Assembly: GCF_014640115.1 (NCBI RefSeq)
Contig: NZ_BMGI01000002.1
Coordinates: 434,001 to 498,000 of the forward strand
Source: Sinisalibacter lacisalsi
GTDB taxonomy: Bacteria > Pseudomonadota > Alphaproteobacteria > Rhodobacterales > Rhodobacteraceae
DNA length: 64,000 nt
Direction of reading: 5' to 3'
Shown here: piece after piece, positions 17,720 through 27,334 of the stretch
How the letters are laid out: each line of letters starts with the position of its first letter
Numbering within the stretch: the stretch's first letter is position 1
Translations under genes and position numbers: made by a program
Notes under the pieces: model-generated
What the model was told of the DNA's origin: nothing
Databases searched by the model: none
The model's input: only the letters and a program-made list of their open reading frames with translations

Positions 17720-18357
17720 GTCAGTTCCTCGAATTCCGACTGCAGCGCGCGCACGTGCTCTACTAGCTCGGGTCTCTGAGGCGTTCTCATGCGCGTTACG
17801 GTGACGATCTGCACCAACCTGTCTAAAGTATCTTCAAGATCATCGTTCACAAGTACGAAATCGTAACCATCCCAGTGGCTGATTTCGTCCCAACTCTTGG
17901 CCATTCGTTCTACGATGGTTCGGTAGCTGTCTTGCCCTCTCTCGACCAAACGGCGATGCAATTCCCCTATGGACGGCGGCAACAAAAAAATCGACAGAGT
18001 GTGAATGCCCAGGGGCGAATTCTTGATCTGCTGGGCACCTTGCCAATCGACATCGAAGAGAACGTCTTGGCCCCCTTCTATAGCATTGCGCACAGGCCCC
18101 TGCGGCGAGCCATAGAAATTGCCGAAGACGTGGGCATGCTCCAGCATCTCGCCATCCGCCACCATGGCCTTGAACGCTTCGGGCGTGGTGAAGTGGTATT
18201 CTCGTCCGTCCACCTCTGCCGGGCGCGGCGCGCGGGTGGTGGCGGAAACCGAGAAGACGATCTCCGGGTCCCAGTCGCGCAGCCGTCGCGCCAGCGTCGA
18301 TTTTCCCGCCCCCGAGGGCGACGACAGGATGATGAGTAGTCCGCGCCGCTTGGCCAT
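17716..18357 (-). CDS. gmk: Guanylate kinase
   Basis: Gmk phosphorylates GMP to GDP. The 213-residue product has the P-loop [10 protein letters not shown] at residues 12-21, the GMP-binding stretch [19 protein letters not shown] and the lid region. The codons for roughly the last 110 residues (17740-18110) are noticeably AT-richer than the first part and the neighbouring genes: 17821-17880 is 42% GC by count, and the next three 60-base lines are 52-55%. The protein is intact, so any replaced segment stayed in frame. It lies between yicC and the carbonic-anhydrase gene in one leftward unit. Confidence 0.95.
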   Translation of the reverse strand: MAKRRGLLIILSSPSGAGKSTLARRLRDWDPEIVFSVSATTRAPRPAEVDGREYHFTTPEAFKAMVADGEMLEHAHVFGNFYGSPQGPVRNAIEGGQDVLFDVDWQGAQQIKNSPLGIHTLSIFLLPPSIGELHRRLVERGQDSYRTIVERMAKSWDEISHWDGYDFVLVNDDLEDTLDRLVQIVTVTRMRTPQRPELVEHVRALQSEFEELT

Positions 18358-18367
18358 GTGCCCTGCC

Positions 18368-19258
18368 CTATTCCACGTTCTGAACCTGTTCGCGCATCTG
18401 GTCGATCAGCGCCTTGAGATCGAGGCCGATGCGGGTGAGCTCCTGGAATTGCGCCTTGGAGCACAGCGTGTTGGCCTCGCGGTTGAATTCCTGCATCAGG
18501 AAGTCGAGCTTGCGGCCGCAGGCCTCCTTGCCTGCGAGCAGGCTGCGGGCCTGGCCGACGTGGGCGGCGAGCCGGTCGAGTTCCTCGCGCACGTCCGATT
18601 TCACCGCGATCAGCGCCAGTTCCTGCGCCACCCGGTCGGGATCGGCGGCTTCGGTGTTGTCCATCACCCGGGCGAGGGCGGCGCGCAGGTTGGCCGCCTG
18701 CGCCTCGCGCCGCGCCTCGGCGGCGGCAACGCCCGCGGACACCAGCGCCTCGATCTCGTCGAGCTGGGTTTCGAGCACCGATTTCAGCGCCGCCCCCTCG
18801 TGCGCGCGCATCTCGTTGAAGGCCGCGAGCAGGCCGGGCAGATCGGCGACCAGCGCGGCGCGCAGCCCGGCACTGTCCTCCGCCTCGGGCACGGCATCGC
18901 TCACCCCGCGCATCTGCGCGATCTCCACCGCGCTCGGGGCCGCCAGAACGATCCCCCGCGTCACGGCGGCTTGCGAGACCTCCACCAGCATCGACAGCGC
19001 GCGGTCGAGCGCCGCGGCATCGAGCGCCACGCCGCCGGCCGCCGCCTCGCGGGTAAGCTTGAGCCCCACCGAGACGCTGCCCCGCGTCACCGCCCCCGCC
19101 AGTGCCTTGCGCACGGCGGGCTCCAGCCCCTCGATCCAGTCGGGCAGTTTCAGCCGCAGATCGAAGCCGCGGGCGTTGACGGCGCGGATATCCCAGGCCC
19201 AGCTCCAGGCCGCGTGGTGGCCCTTGAGCGCGGCGAAACCGGTCATCGAGTGTATCAT
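18368..19258 (-). CDS. YicC/YloC-family endoribonuclease
   Basis: The 296-residue product opens with [13 protein letters not shown], the hallmark of the YicC family, and continues with [20 protein letters not shown]. The C-terminal DUF1732 segment has [17 protein letters not shown] and [20 protein letters not shown], also diagnostic. YicC of E. coli is an RNase that acts on small RNAs. It is the first gene of a leftward unit with gmk 10 bp after its stop, a widely conserved neighbour pair. A GGTTAACCAA sequence, close to a CtrA half-site, lies just upstream of the start. Confidence 0.93.
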   Translation of the reverse strand: MIHSMTGFAALKGHHAAWSWAWDIRAVNARGFDLRLKLPDWIEGLEPAVRKALAGAVTRGSVSVGLKLTREAAAGGVALDAAALDRALSMLVEVSQAAVTRGIVLAAPSAVEIAQMRGVSDAVPEAEDSAGLRAALVADLPGLLAAFNEMRAHEGAALKSVLETQLDEIEALVSAGVAAAEARREAQAANLRAALARVMDNTEAADPDRVAQELALIAVKSDVREELDRLAAHVGQARSLLAGKEACGRKLDFLMQEFNREANTLCSKAQFQELTRIGLDLKALIDQMREQVQNVE

Positions 19259-19446
19259 GGCGGGTTAACCAATCGTTTAGATTCTCCCGCAACTTCGCAC
19301 GAAATTGTGGCAGATTGGGGCTGTAGCGGCCCATGACGCGTCTTCGTTAGCAGACCGCCCGAACCGGGGCAACCGAGACCGCGCGGGGCCGCACTGGCCC
19401 GCGGCACGCGCCCGGGCTCACCACAACGAAACGCGGGAGAGGCACG

Positions 19447-20193
19447 ATGATCGACTACGTGAAGGACGACAAGGTAATCTCGCTCACCCCGATGCGCCGG
19501 CGCGCGCTGTTCCCGGCGATCGGCGTGGTCGATGCCTATTGGGAGGGCCTGCGCGACGGCCGGCTGATGCCCACGCGCAGCGATGTCGATCCGCGCGGGA
19601 TCGCCGAGGTGCTCGAATTCGCCTTCATTCTCGAAAAGATCGCGCCGGGAGTGGCCCGCATCCGCCTCGCCGGGCTTCATCTCAACGAGATCATGGGCAT
19701 GGAGGTGCGCGGCATGCCGGTGACCGCCCTGTTCCTGCCCGAGGCCCGGCGCGAGATCGCCCGGGTGCTGGAGACCGTGCTCGACGAGCCGGCCGTGGTG
19801 CGGCTGGCGCTGAACAGCCAGGGCAGCTTCAGCCTGGCCGGGCTCGAGGCGCAGATGATCTTCCTGCCGCTGCGCGATGAAAGCGGGCGGCCGATGCGCA
19901 TTCTCGGCGCGCTGCAGGCGCGCGGCGAGATCGGCCGCGGCCCGCGCCGCTTCACCATCGCCGATATCGAAACCAAGCCGCTGATGGCCGACCCGCTGAC
20001 CGCGCGCGCCCCCCGTCCCGGGCCCCCGGTCGATCGCGCGCCCCAGGGCGCCGGGATCGGTGACGACGCGCGCCCTTCCAGCCCCCACACCGAGGCGCTC
20101 CGCCGCCAGATCGCCGAGATCCGGCGCGCCAGCGAAGACGGGGATCGGCGCGCCAGCCACCTGCGCCTCGTGCACAACACGGCGGAGGACTGA
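19447..20193 (+). CDS. PAS domain-containing protein
   Basis: The 248-residue product matches the alphaproteobacterial PAS_5 type: an N-terminal VVDAYWEGLRDGRLMPTRSD followed by a PAS core with AFILEKIAPGVARIRLAG and MEVRGMPVTALFLPEARREI. The C-terminal third is Pro/Arg-rich and probably disordered. It has no kinase, GGDEF or DNA-binding domain, so it is a sensor-like protein with unknown output. It is divergent from yicC and ends at a two-way terminator shared with the DAHP synthase gene. Confidence 0.82.
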   Translation: MIDYVKDDKVISLTPMRRRALFPAIGVVDAYWEGLRDGRLMPTRSDVDPRGIAEVLEFAFILEKIAPGVARIRLAGLHLNEIMGMEVRGMPVTALFLPEARREIARVLETVLDEPAVVRLALNSQGSFSLAGLEAQMIFLPLRDESGRPMRILGALQARGEIGRGPRRFTIADIETKPLMADPLTARAPRPGPPVDRAPQGAGIGDDARPSSPHTEALRRQIAEIRRASEDGDRRASHLRLVHNTAED

Positions 20194-20210
20194 ACGCGGC
20201 CGGGCATGAA

Positions 20211-20238
20211 AAAGCCCCGGCCGCGCGGCCGGGGCTTT
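20211..20238. terminator. Two-way intrinsic terminator
   Basis: A perfect 22-bp GC palindrome GCCCCGGCCG/CGGCCGGGGC (20214-20235), flanked by AAA on the left and TTT on the right, lies between the convergent PAS gene and DAHP synthase gene. Confidence 0.75.
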
Positions 20239-20263
20239 CGTCATCGTCAGGGTGCGGCGCGGC

Positions 20264-21637
20264 TCAGCCGGCGACGGCCTTGCGCGCTTCGGGCAAGACC
20301 CGTCCGGCCAGTTCCTCGGCGACGAGGAAGGCAAGTTCGAGCGCCTGCGAGGCGTTGAGCCGGGGGTCGCACACGGTGTGATAGCGGTCCGAGAGGTTCT
20401 CGTCCGACACCGCCTGCACGCCGCCGGTGCATTCGGTCACGTCCTTGCCGGTCATCTCGAAATGCACCCCGCCCGGAATCGTGCCCGCCTCGCGATGGAC
20501 GGCGAAGAACTCCTGAACCTCGGCCAGCACCCGCTCGAACGGCCGGGTCTTGTAGCCCGAGGCCGACTTGATCGTGTTGCCGTGCATCGGATCGCAGGAC
20601 CAGACCACCTCGGCGCCCTCTTCCTTCACCGCCTGGATCAGGCGCGGCAGGTGCTCGGCCACCTGCCCCGCGCCGAAGCGCGCGATCAGCGTCAGCCGCC
20701 CCGGTTCGTTCTCGGGGTTGAGCGTGGCCATCAGCCGCTTGAGATCCTCGGGCGTCGTCGAGGGACCGGCCTTGAGACCGATCGGGTTGATCACGCCGCG
20801 CGCGAATTCCACGTGCGCACCATCGGGCTGGCGGGTGCGGTCGCCGATCCAGAGCATGTGCCCCGACCCGGCCACGACCTGCCCGGTCGTCGAATCAACC
20901 CGGGTGAGCGCCTCTTCGTATTCGAGCAGCAGGCTTTCGTGGCTGGTGTAGAAATCCACCGTCTGCAGCGCGTGCGCGGTGTCGCCGTTCACCCCGGCGG
21001 CGCGCATGAAGCTCAGCGTGTCGGAAATCCGTTCCGCCATCTCGCGGTATTTCTCCGCCTCATCGCGCTCGGTGAAGCCCAGCGTCCAGCTGTGCACCTT
21101 GTGGATATCGGCATAACCGCCGGTCGAGAAGGCGCGCAGGAGGTTTAGCGACGCCGCCGACTGGGTGTAGGCGTGCAGCATCTTGAACGGATCGGGCAAC
21201 CGCCCCTCGGGCGTGGCCTCGAGATCGTTGATGATGTCGCCGCGGTAGGAGGGCAGTTCGACGCCGTTCACCGTTTCGAACGCGGCCGAGCGCGGCTTGG
21301 CGAATTGCCCCGCCATCCGACCCACCTTCACCACCGGAACCTTGGCGCCGTAGGTCAGCACCACCGCCATCTGCAGGAGCACCTTGAAGGTATCGCGGAT
21401 GGTGTCGGCGGAGAACTCGGCGAAGCTCTCGGCGCAATCGCCGCCTTGCAGCAGGAAGGCCTCGCCGCGCGCCGCCTTGGCCAACTCGGCCTTCAGCCGC
21501 CGCGCCTCGCCGGCAAAGACCAGCGGCGGATACTTGGCCAGTTGCGCCTCGACCTCGGCCAGGCGGGCCTGGTCGGGATAATCGGGCATCTGCACCCGGG
21601 GCTTGCTGCGCCAGGAAGATTTGGTCCAGTCCGTCAT
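20264..21637 (-). CDS. 3-deoxy-7-phosphoheptulonate synthase, class II
   Basis: This enzyme condenses PEP and erythrose 4-phosphate, the entry step of the shikimate pathway. The 457-residue product is the plant-like class II type, with [27 protein letters not shown] (the metal-ligand Cys), [29 protein letters not shown] and [16 protein letters not shown] chose the Met beginning MTDWTKSSW; the upstream 60 in-frame codons do not fit the family. It is divergent from the GlxA-type regulator, with 179 bp between starts. Confidence 0.96.
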   Translation of the reverse strand: MTDWTKSSWRSKPRVQMPDYPDQARLAEVEAQLAKYPPLVFAGEARRLKAELAKAARGEAFLLQGGDCAESFAEFSADTIRDTFKVLLQMAVVLTYGAKVPVVKVGRMAGQFAKPRSAAFETVNGVELPSYRGDIINDLEATPEGRLPDPFKMLHAYTQSAASLNLLRAFSTGGYADIHKVHSWTLGFTERDEAEKYREMAERISDTLSFMRAAGVNGDTAHALQTVDFYTSHESLLLEYEEALTRVDSTTGQVVAGSGHMLWIGDRTRQPDGAHVEFARGVINPIGLKAGPSTTPEDLKRLMATLNPENEPGRLTLIARFGAGQVAEHLPRLIQAVKEEGAEVVWSCDPMHGNTIKSASGYKTRPFERVLAEVQEFFAVHREAGTIPGGVHFEMTGKDVTECTGGVQAVSDENLSDRYHTVCDPRLNASQALELAFLVAEELAGRVLPEARKAVAG

Positions 21638-21816
21638 CGCCGTCTCCGTCAGCTTGTTTCGCGGGCCGTTAGCGGCAACAGGCCCGACAAGTCGGGGCCG
21701 GTATACGCGGGCTTGGCCAGCGGTGCAAAGCAAACTTGACCGTCCGGTGCATCTTGCGCGCGGGCGGCAAAGCTGTTGTGCTTCTTCCAGTTTGGCCGCA
21801 ACGAGGAACGCGCGCA

Positions 21817-22818
21817 ATGAGTCGAAGAGCCATCAGCGATGCGCCGGGCGACCGCCCGACCCGCCGTTTCGTTTTCGTGCTGCTGGAGGAGTTCACCCTG
21901 CTCTCCTTCGCCGGCGCGATCGACGCGCTGAGGCTGGCCAACCGTTTTCTCGGCTATGAGGCCTATAGCTGGACGCTGGCGGGCGAAGGCGGCGACGTGG
22001 CCACCTGTTCGGCCGGGTGCCGGGTGCAGCTCGACTGCGGCCTCGAAGAGCTGCGCCATTCCGACACCGCGGTGATCTGCGGCGGCGTGAACGTGGCGCG
22101 GCATACCTCGAAGAAGCTGGTGTCGTGGCTCCGGCGCGAGGCGCGGCGCGGGGTGTCGATGGGCGCGTTCTGCACCGGGGCGCACGCCCTGGCGGAAGCC
22201 GGCCTGCTCGATGGCAAGCGCGCCACGATCCACTGGGAAAACCACGACGGATTCGCCGAGGATTTCACCGAGGTCGATCTTGCCCGCTCGGTCTACGTGA
22301 TCGACGGCAACCGGATGACCACCGCCGGCGGCACCGCCTCGATCGACCTGATGCTCGCGGTGATTTCGCAAGATCACGGCCCGGAAGTGGCCAACGCGGT
22401 CGCCGACCAGCAGATCTACACCTCGATCCGCACCGACCGCGACACCCAGCGCCTCTCGGTGCCCACCCGCATCGGCGTGCGCCACCCCAAGCTCGCGCAG
22501 GTGATCCAGGCGATGGAGGGCCATATCGAGGAGCCGGTGAGCCCGTCGCGGCTGGCCGCCGATGTCGGGCTTTCGACCCGCCAGCTCGAACGGCTGTTTC
22601 GCCGCTACCTCAACCGCTCGCCAAAGCGCTATTACATGGAGCTGCGGCTGCAGAAGGCGCGCAACCTGCTGATGCAGACCGACATGAGCGTGATCAACGT
22701 GGCGCTGGCCTGCGGCTTCACCTCGCCCTCGCATTTCTCGAAATGCTACCGCGCGCATTACGAAACCACGCCCTACCGCGAGCGCGGCTCCAACGCCGGC
22801 AAGAGCGCCGAGGCCTGA
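21817..22818 (+). CDS. GlxA-family transcriptional regulator (DJ-1/PfpI plus AraC DNA-binding domains)
   Basis: The 333-residue product has an N-terminal DJ-1/PfpI-like domain ([20 protein letters not shown], nucleophile-elbow [20 protein letters not shown]) and a C-terminal AraC-type pair of helix-turn-helix motifs ([20 protein letters not shown] and [19 protein letters not shown]). Relatives regulate catabolism of small nitrogen compounds such as glycine betaine, carnitine or arginine; which one applies here is not visible. It lies next to no obvious catabolic target. The Met beginning MSRRAISD has a GAGGAA site about 8 bases upstream. Confidence 0.9.
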   Translation: MSRRAISDAPGDRPTRRFVFVLLEEFTLLSFAGAIDALRLANRFLGYEAYSWTLAGEGGDVATCSAGCRVQLDCGLEELRHSDTAVICGGVNVARHTSKKLVSWLRREARRGVSMGAFCTGAHALAEAGLLDGKRATIHWENHDGFAEDFTEVDLARSVYVIDGNRMTTAGGTASIDLMLAVISQDHGPEVANAVADQQIYTSIRTDRDTQRLSVPTRIGVRHPKLAQVIQAMEGHIEEPVSPSRLAADVGLSTRQLERLFRRYLNRSPKRYYMELRLQKARNLLMQTDMSVINVALACGFTSPSHFSKCYRAHYETTPYRERGSNAGKSAEA

Positions 22819-22840
22819 GCCGGGATCATTCCCCGGTCTT

Positions 22841-23956
22841 TCACGGCGCGGGCGAAATCCGGAACACGCCCTCGCGCCCGACCGAGAGAAACCAGATCGA
22901 CCCGTCGGGCGCCTCGCGCACATCGCGCACCCGGGCTGTCTCGCGGGTGCGCAGGCCCTCCTCGTCGCCGGTGGCGGGATCGAGCACGGCGATGTAGTCG
23001 AACTTGAGGCTGCCCACCAGCATCCGCCCGGCCCAGTCGGGCCAGAGCGCGCCGGAATAGACCGCGAGCCCGGAGGGCGCGATCGACGGGTCCCAGTAAT
23101 GCACCGGCTGCGCCATGCCTTCCGCTTCGGTGCCGATGCCGATCGTCGTTCCGTTGTAATTGCGCCCGTAGGCGATCACCGGCCAGCCGAAGTTCACCCC
23201 GGGTTCGACGCGATTCACCTCGTCGCCGCCCATCGCGCCGTGCTCGACCAGCCAGAGGGCCCCGTCCGGCCCGAGCGCGGCGCCTTGCGCGTTGCGGTGG
23301 CCGTAGGACCAGATTTCCGGCCGCGCGCCGGCGACGCCTGTGAAAGGATTGTCGTCCGGCACCGTGCCGTCGCGCATCAGCCGCACCACCGTGCCGTTGT
23401 GGCGGCTGTTGTCCTGCGCCAGATCGGCCTCGCCACGATCGCCGATGGTGAGGAAGATGTGGCCCTCGGCGCCTTCGACGATGCGCGAGCCGAAATGCTG
23501 GCCGCGCCCGCCACCCGGCGTCATCTCGAAGATCACCCGAAGATCGGCCAGCGCATCGCCATCGGCGTTCAGGCGCCCCACCGCAAGCGCGGTGCCCGCG
23601 CCGCCCGGCTGGGGTTTGGAGAAGCTGAGGAACACCTCGCGGCTGGTGGCGAAATCGCGCGGCACCATCACGTCGAGCAACCCGCCCTGCCCGCGCACCC
23701 AGACCTCGGGCGTGCCGCCGACGCGCACCCGCTCGCCGTCCGGCCCGACCCGCCATAGCGTGCCGCCGCGTTCGGTGACGAGAAAACCGCCATCGGGCAG
23801 GAAGGCGAGCCCCCAGGGTTCGCGAAAGCCCTCCGCCACGGGCGCGATCAGCAGCCGGCCCACGCTGGCCTCGACGGTTCCGGCGACGAGGGGGGCGGGC
23901 CCGGCGAGCAGGGCCAGAATCAGGGCGAGGGAGCGGGGTAGTGCGGAATGTTTCAT
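22841..23956 (-). CDS. Secreted PQQ-dependent sugar dehydrogenase-like protein
   Basis: The 371-residue product has a signal peptide (LALILALLAGPAPLVAG) and a six-bladed glucose/sorbosone dehydrogenase propeller: EGFREPWGLAFLPDGGFLVT, GQGGLLDVMVPRDFA, GGGRGQHFGSRIVEG, FLTIGDRGE, EIWSYGHRNAQGAALGPDGA and NYNGTTIG. These fit the soluble Asd/YliI type. Many members are poorly characterised, so the substrate is unknown. It is convergent with the GlxA gene and divergent from the liv operon. Confidence 0.9.
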   Translation of the reverse strand: MKHSALPRSLALILALLAGPAPLVAGTVEASVGRLLIAPVAEGFREPWGLAFLPDGGFLVTERGGTLWRVGPDGERVRVGGTPEVWVRGQGGLLDVMVPRDFATSREVFLSFSKPQPGGAGTALAVGRLNADGDALADLRVIFEMTPGGGRGQHFGSRIVEGAEGHIFLTIGDRGEADLAQDNSRHNGTVVRLMRDGTVPDDNPFTGVAGARPEIWSYGHRNAQGAALGPDGALWLVEHGAMGGDEVNRVEPGVNFGWPVIAYGRNYNGTTIGIGTEAEGMAQPVHYWDPSIAPSGLAVYSGALWPDWAGRMLVGSLKFDYIAVLDPATGDEEGLRTRETARVRDVREAPDGSIWFLSVGREGVFRISPAP

Positions 23957-24113
23957 GGCCCCAGTCTTGCCCGTGATTGACGCCACGGCAACGTGCTGCA
24001 CGCAATCGTGAGACCCCAATACGCGGATAGAAGCCGACCGCTAAAGGCTTCCATTTTGTGACAAAGACGCTAGGGTGAGGGCCGGAAAATATGACCAACT
24101 TGGGAGAAAAAAC

Positions 24114-25295
24114 ATGAAAAAGCTGCTCATGGCGTCCGCCGCGACGCTGATCGCCACCGGCGCCTTCGCCGAAGATGTGAAGATCGGGGTGATCCTCGGT
24201 TACACCGGCCCGCTGGAATCGATCACGCCTGCCATGGCGGACGCGGCCGAACTGGCGATCAGCGAAGCCAACGAATCGGGTAAATTCCTCGATGGCATGA
24301 CGCTGGTGCCGGTGCGCGCCGACTCGACCTGCATCGACAGCGCCGCAGCCTCCGCCGCCGCCGAGCGCCTGATCACCACCGACGGCGTGGCCGCCATCAT
24401 GGGCGCCGACTGCTCGGGCGTGACCGGCGCAATTCTCGCCAACGTGGCGATGCCGAACGGCGTGCCGATGATTTCGCCCTCGGCCACCTCGCCGGCGCTC
24501 TCCACCGCCGAAGACAATGGCCTGTTCTTCCGCACCGCCCCGTCGGACGCGCGCCAGGGCGAAGTGCTCGCCGCGATCCTTGCCGACCGTGGCGTGAGCG
24601 AAGTGGCGATTACCTACACCAACAACGATTACGGCAAGGGTCTTTCCGACGCTTTCACCGGATCGTTCGAAGCGGTGGGCGGCTCGGTCACCACCGCGGT
24701 GCCGCATGAAGACGGCAAGGCGGATTACTCGGCCGAAGTCGGCGCGCTGGCCTCGGCCGGCGGCGAAGTCCTGATGGTGTTCGGCTACTCCGACCAGGGC
24801 GGCAAGGGCGTGATTCAGTCGGCGATCGACAGTGGCGCCTTCGACACCTTCGTGATGGGCGACGGCATGTTTTCCGAAGTCCTGCGCACCGATATCGGTG
24901 ATGGGCTGGTCGGTTCCTACGGCACGATCCCGTGGTCGGAAGGCGAAGGCACCAAGGCCTTCACCGCGCTCGCCAACGCCGCCGGCATCAACCCCGACAG
25001 CTCCTTCACCCGCGAAAGCTACGACGCCGCCGCGCTGCTGGTGCTGGCCGCGATGAAGGCCGGCGAGGCCACCCCGGCCGGGATCGCCGCCAACGTGATG
25101 GATGTGGCCAACGCCCCGGGCGAGCTGATCCTGCCGGGCGAACTTGGCAAGGCGTTCGAGATCCTCGCCGCTGGCGGCGATGTCGACTACGTCGGCGCCT
25201 CCAACGTCGAGCTGATCGGACCGGGCGAAGCCGCGGGCACCTACCGTGAATACGACGTGACCGACGACGGTTTCGAAACCGTCAAGTTCCGCTGA
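24114..25295 (+). CDS. Branched-chain amino acid-type ABC transporter substrate-binding protein
   Basis: The 393-residue periplasmic protein has a signal peptide (KKLLMASAATLIATGAFA, cleaved before EDVK) and a type I periplasmic fold: VKIGVILGYTGPLESITPAM, AAIMGADCSGVTGAILANVA and FRTAPSDARQGEVLAAILAD. Ligand identity cannot be read; LivJ-like proteins bind Leu/Ile/Val but also other amino acids, amides and urea. A GGGAGAAAA site precedes the start. A strong hairpin at 25319-25349 separates it from the ATPase genes, typical of operons that over-express the binding protein. Confidence 0.9.
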   Translation: MKKLLMASAATLIATGAFAEDVKIGVILGYTGPLESITPAMADAAELAISEANESGKFLDGMTLVPVRADSTCIDSAAASAAAERLITTDGVAAIMGADCSGVTGAILANVAMPNGVPMISPSATSPALSTAEDNGLFFRTAPSDARQGEVLAAILADRGVSEVAITYTNNDYGKGLSDAFTGSFEAVGGSVTTAVPHEDGKADYSAEVGALASAGGEVLMVFGYSDQGGKGVIQSAIDSGAFDTFVMGDGMFSEVLRTDIGDGLVGSYGTIPWSEGEGTKAFTALANAAGINPDSSFTRESYDAAALLVLAAMKAGEATPAGIAANVMDVANAPGELILPGELGKAFEILAAGGDVDYVGASNVELIGPGEAAGTYREYDVTDDGFETVKFR

Positions 25296-25318
25296 TCCAA
25301 GTGGCGCACTGACGAACC

Positions 25319-25349
25319 GCACAGCCCGGGGACGACCCCCGGGCTGTGC
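25319..25349 (+). terminator. Hairpin between binding-protein and ATPase genes
   Basis: GCACAGCCCGGGG and CCCCGGGCTGTGC form a perfect 13-bp stem with a 5-base loop. Only TTCAT follows, so it is likely a partial terminator or an mRNA 3'-end stabiliser that raises binding-protein levels relative to the rest of the operon. Confidence 0.7.
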
Positions 25350-25385
25350 TTCATCCGGCGGGAGGGGGAACCCGCAGCAGACGGG

Positions 25386-26177
25386 GTGGGATCTGTGATC
25401 ACGGTTGAAAACCTGCACAAGCATTTTGGCGGCTTCCATGCCGTCGACGGCGCGTCGCTGACCATCGAGAAAGGCTCGATCACCGGGCTGATCGGCCCGA
25501 ACGGCGCGGGAAAAACAACGCTTTTCAATGTCGTCGCCGGGGTTCTTCAACCCACCTCGGGCCGCGTCACGATGGAGGGCGAAGACATCACCGGCCTGCC
25601 GCCGCACGAGCTCTTCCATAAGGGCCTGCTGCGCACCTTCCAGATCGCGCATGAATTCGCCTCGATGTCTTGCCGCGAGAACCTGATGATGGTGCCGCCC
25701 GGCCAGGCCGGCGAAAGCCTCTGGGACACCTGGTTCGGCCGCAAGCGGATTGCCGAGGAAGAGCGCGCGCTGCGCGCCAAGGCCGACGAGGTGCTGGAGT
25801 TTCTCACCATCGAACACCTCGCCGACCACAAGGCGGGGCAGGTTTCCGGCGGCCAGAAGAAGCTGCTGGAACTCGGCCGCACGATGATGGTCGATGCCCG
25901 GATCGTGTTTCTCGACGAGGTCGGCGCGGGCGTGAACCGCACCCTGCTCAACACCATCGGCGACGCGATCATCCGCCTCAACAAGGAGCGCGGCTATACC
26001 TTCGTGGTGATCGAGCACGACATGGATTTCATCGAGCGGCTTTGCGATCCGGTGATCTGCATGGCCGAGGGCAAGGTGCTCGCCGAGGGCAGCCTGGGCG
26101 AGATCAAGGCCAATGAACACGTGATCGAGGCCTATCTCGGCACCGGTCTGAAGAACAAGGACAAGGTCGAAGCATGA
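25386..26177 (+). CDS. Branched-chain-type ABC transporter ATP-binding protein (LivG-like)
   Basis: The 263-residue ATPase has Walker A GPNGAGKTT, signature VSGGQKKLLELGR, Walker B IVFLDEVGAGV and switch His in VVIEHDMDFIERL. The Walker B is unusual: the normal D-E-P is D-E-V. The start is a GTG at 25386 or, three codons later, a second GTG at 25395 giving MITVENLHKHFGG, which fits the family better. The stop overlaps the next start (ATGA). It energises the transporter encoded by this operon. Confidence 0.9.
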   Translation: MGSVITVENLHKHFGGFHAVDGASLTIEKGSITGLIGPNGAGKTTLFNVVAGVLQPTSGRVTMEGEDITGLPPHELFHKGLLRTFQIAHEFASMSCRENLMMVPPGQAGESLWDTWFGRKRIAEEERALRAKADEVLEFLTIEHLADHKAGQVSGGQKKLLELGRTMMVDARIVFLDEVGAGVNRTLLNTIGDAIIRLNKERGYTFVVIEHDMDFIERLCDPVICMAEGKVLAEGSLGEIKANEHVIEAYLGTGLKNKDKVEA

Positions 26178-27001
26178 GCCAACCCTTCGACGCCCCCGGC
26201 TACAACCGCGATTCCACCATCGTGAACCCAAAGGGGCAAGGCGAAATGAGGGCCGGGCCGCAGCACGGCAAGGCCAAACCCGCCCCCGGCGGCCCGTTCC
26301 TGATCGGCGACAAGATGACCGGCGGCTACGGCAAGAACGGCCCCGACATCCTCACCGATTGCACCATCGCGGTGGACAGCGGCGAGATCGCCGTCATCGT
26401 CGGCCCCAACGGCGCGGGCAAATCCACCGGCATGAAGGCACTGTTCGGGATGCTCTACCTGCGCGCCGGCAGCGTCCGGCTCGACGGCGAGGACATCACC
26501 GATCTCACGCCGCAGGCGCGGGTGGCAAAGGGCATGGGCTTCGTGCCGCAGAACAACAACATCTTCACCTCGATGACGGTGGAGGAAAACCTCGAGATGG
26601 GCGCCTTCATCCGCCGCGACGACATCACCGAAACGATGGAGCAGGTCTACGACCTGTTCCCGATCCTGAAGGAAAAGCGCAACCAGCCTGCGGGCGAGCT
26701 TTCCGGTGGCCAGCGCCAGCAGGTGGCGGTGGGGCGCGCACTGATGACCCGGCCCAAGGTGCTGATGCTCGACGAGCCCACCGCCGGCGTCTCGCCGATC
26801 GTGATGGACGAGTTGTTCGACCGGATCATCGAAGTTGCCCGCACCGGGCTGCCGGTGCTCATGGTTGAACAGAACGCCCGCCAAGCTCTTGAAATCGCGG
26901 ATAAAGGTTTTGTTCTCGTGCAAGGTCAGAACGCCCACACCGGGACCGGCAAGGAACTCCTCGCCAACCCCGAGGTGCGCCAGAGCTTCCTTGGGGGCTG
27001 A
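26174..27001 (+). CDS. Branched-chain-type ABC transporter ATP-binding protein (LivF-like)
   Basis: The 275-residue product is the second ATPase, with Walker A GPNGAGKST, signature LSGGQRQQVAVGRALM, Walker B VLMLDEPTAGVSP and switch His replaced by Q in MVEQNARQALEIADKGFVL, as is usual for LivF. It has an extra N-terminal segment of about 35 residues (SQPFDAPGYNRDSTIVNPKG) before the ATPase core. The start overlaps the upstream stop by four bases. Confidence 0.92.
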   Translation: MSQPFDAPGYNRDSTIVNPKGQGEMRAGPQHGKAKPAPGGPFLIGDKMTGGYGKNGPDILTDCTIAVDSGEIAVIVGPNGAGKSTGMKALFGMLYLRAGSVRLDGEDITDLTPQARVAKGMGFVPQNNNIFTSMTVEENLEMGAFIRRDDITETMEQVYDLFPILKEKRNQPAGELSGGQRQQVAVGRALMTRPKVLMLDEPTAGVSPIVMDELFDRIIEVARTGLPVLMVEQNARQALEIADKGFVLVQGQNAHTGTGKELLANPEVRQSFLGG

Positions 27002-27004
27002 CGG

Positions 27005-27334
27005 ATGAAAGCCGCCGCCCTCGCCTTCGCCTTGCTTGCCGGCCCCGCCCTCGCCGGGCCGGTCTGCACCTTCACCGAGGAATGCTACATGTCGCTCGGC
27101 TGCGCGGCGACCGACCTGGAACTGACCGTCGACCACAAGGCGGCCCGGATCACGACCGTGGCCGAAACCCTCGATATCCTGCACGTCGAGGATGGCCCGG
27201 CGCAGCAGATCGTCGCGCGCGGCTCCGGCGCCCTGCACCTGCTGACGATCGGCGCCAATACCGCGCTCTACACCCTCCATATCGGCGCGGGCCCCGCGTC
27301 GATCACCTACATCGGCACCTGCGGAGACGATTGA
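27005..27334 (+). CDS. Small secreted Cys-containing protein inside the liv operon
   Basis: The 109-residue product has a signal peptide (KAAALAFALLAGPALAG) and a mature part with four cysteines (VCTFTEECYMSLGCAATDLE and IGTCGDD), which would allow two disulfides in the periplasm. It is mostly predicted beta (ITTVAETLDILHVEDG). I recognise no domain. It starts 3 bp after the LivF stop and its own stop overlaps the LivH ATG, so it is an integral part of the operon. A role near the binding protein or permease is inference from position only. Confidence 0.75.
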   Translation: MKAAALAFALLAGPALAGPVCTFTEECYMSLGCAATDLELTVDHKAARITTVAETLDILHVEDGPAQQIVARGSGALHLLTIGANTALYTLHIGAGPASITYIGTCGDD

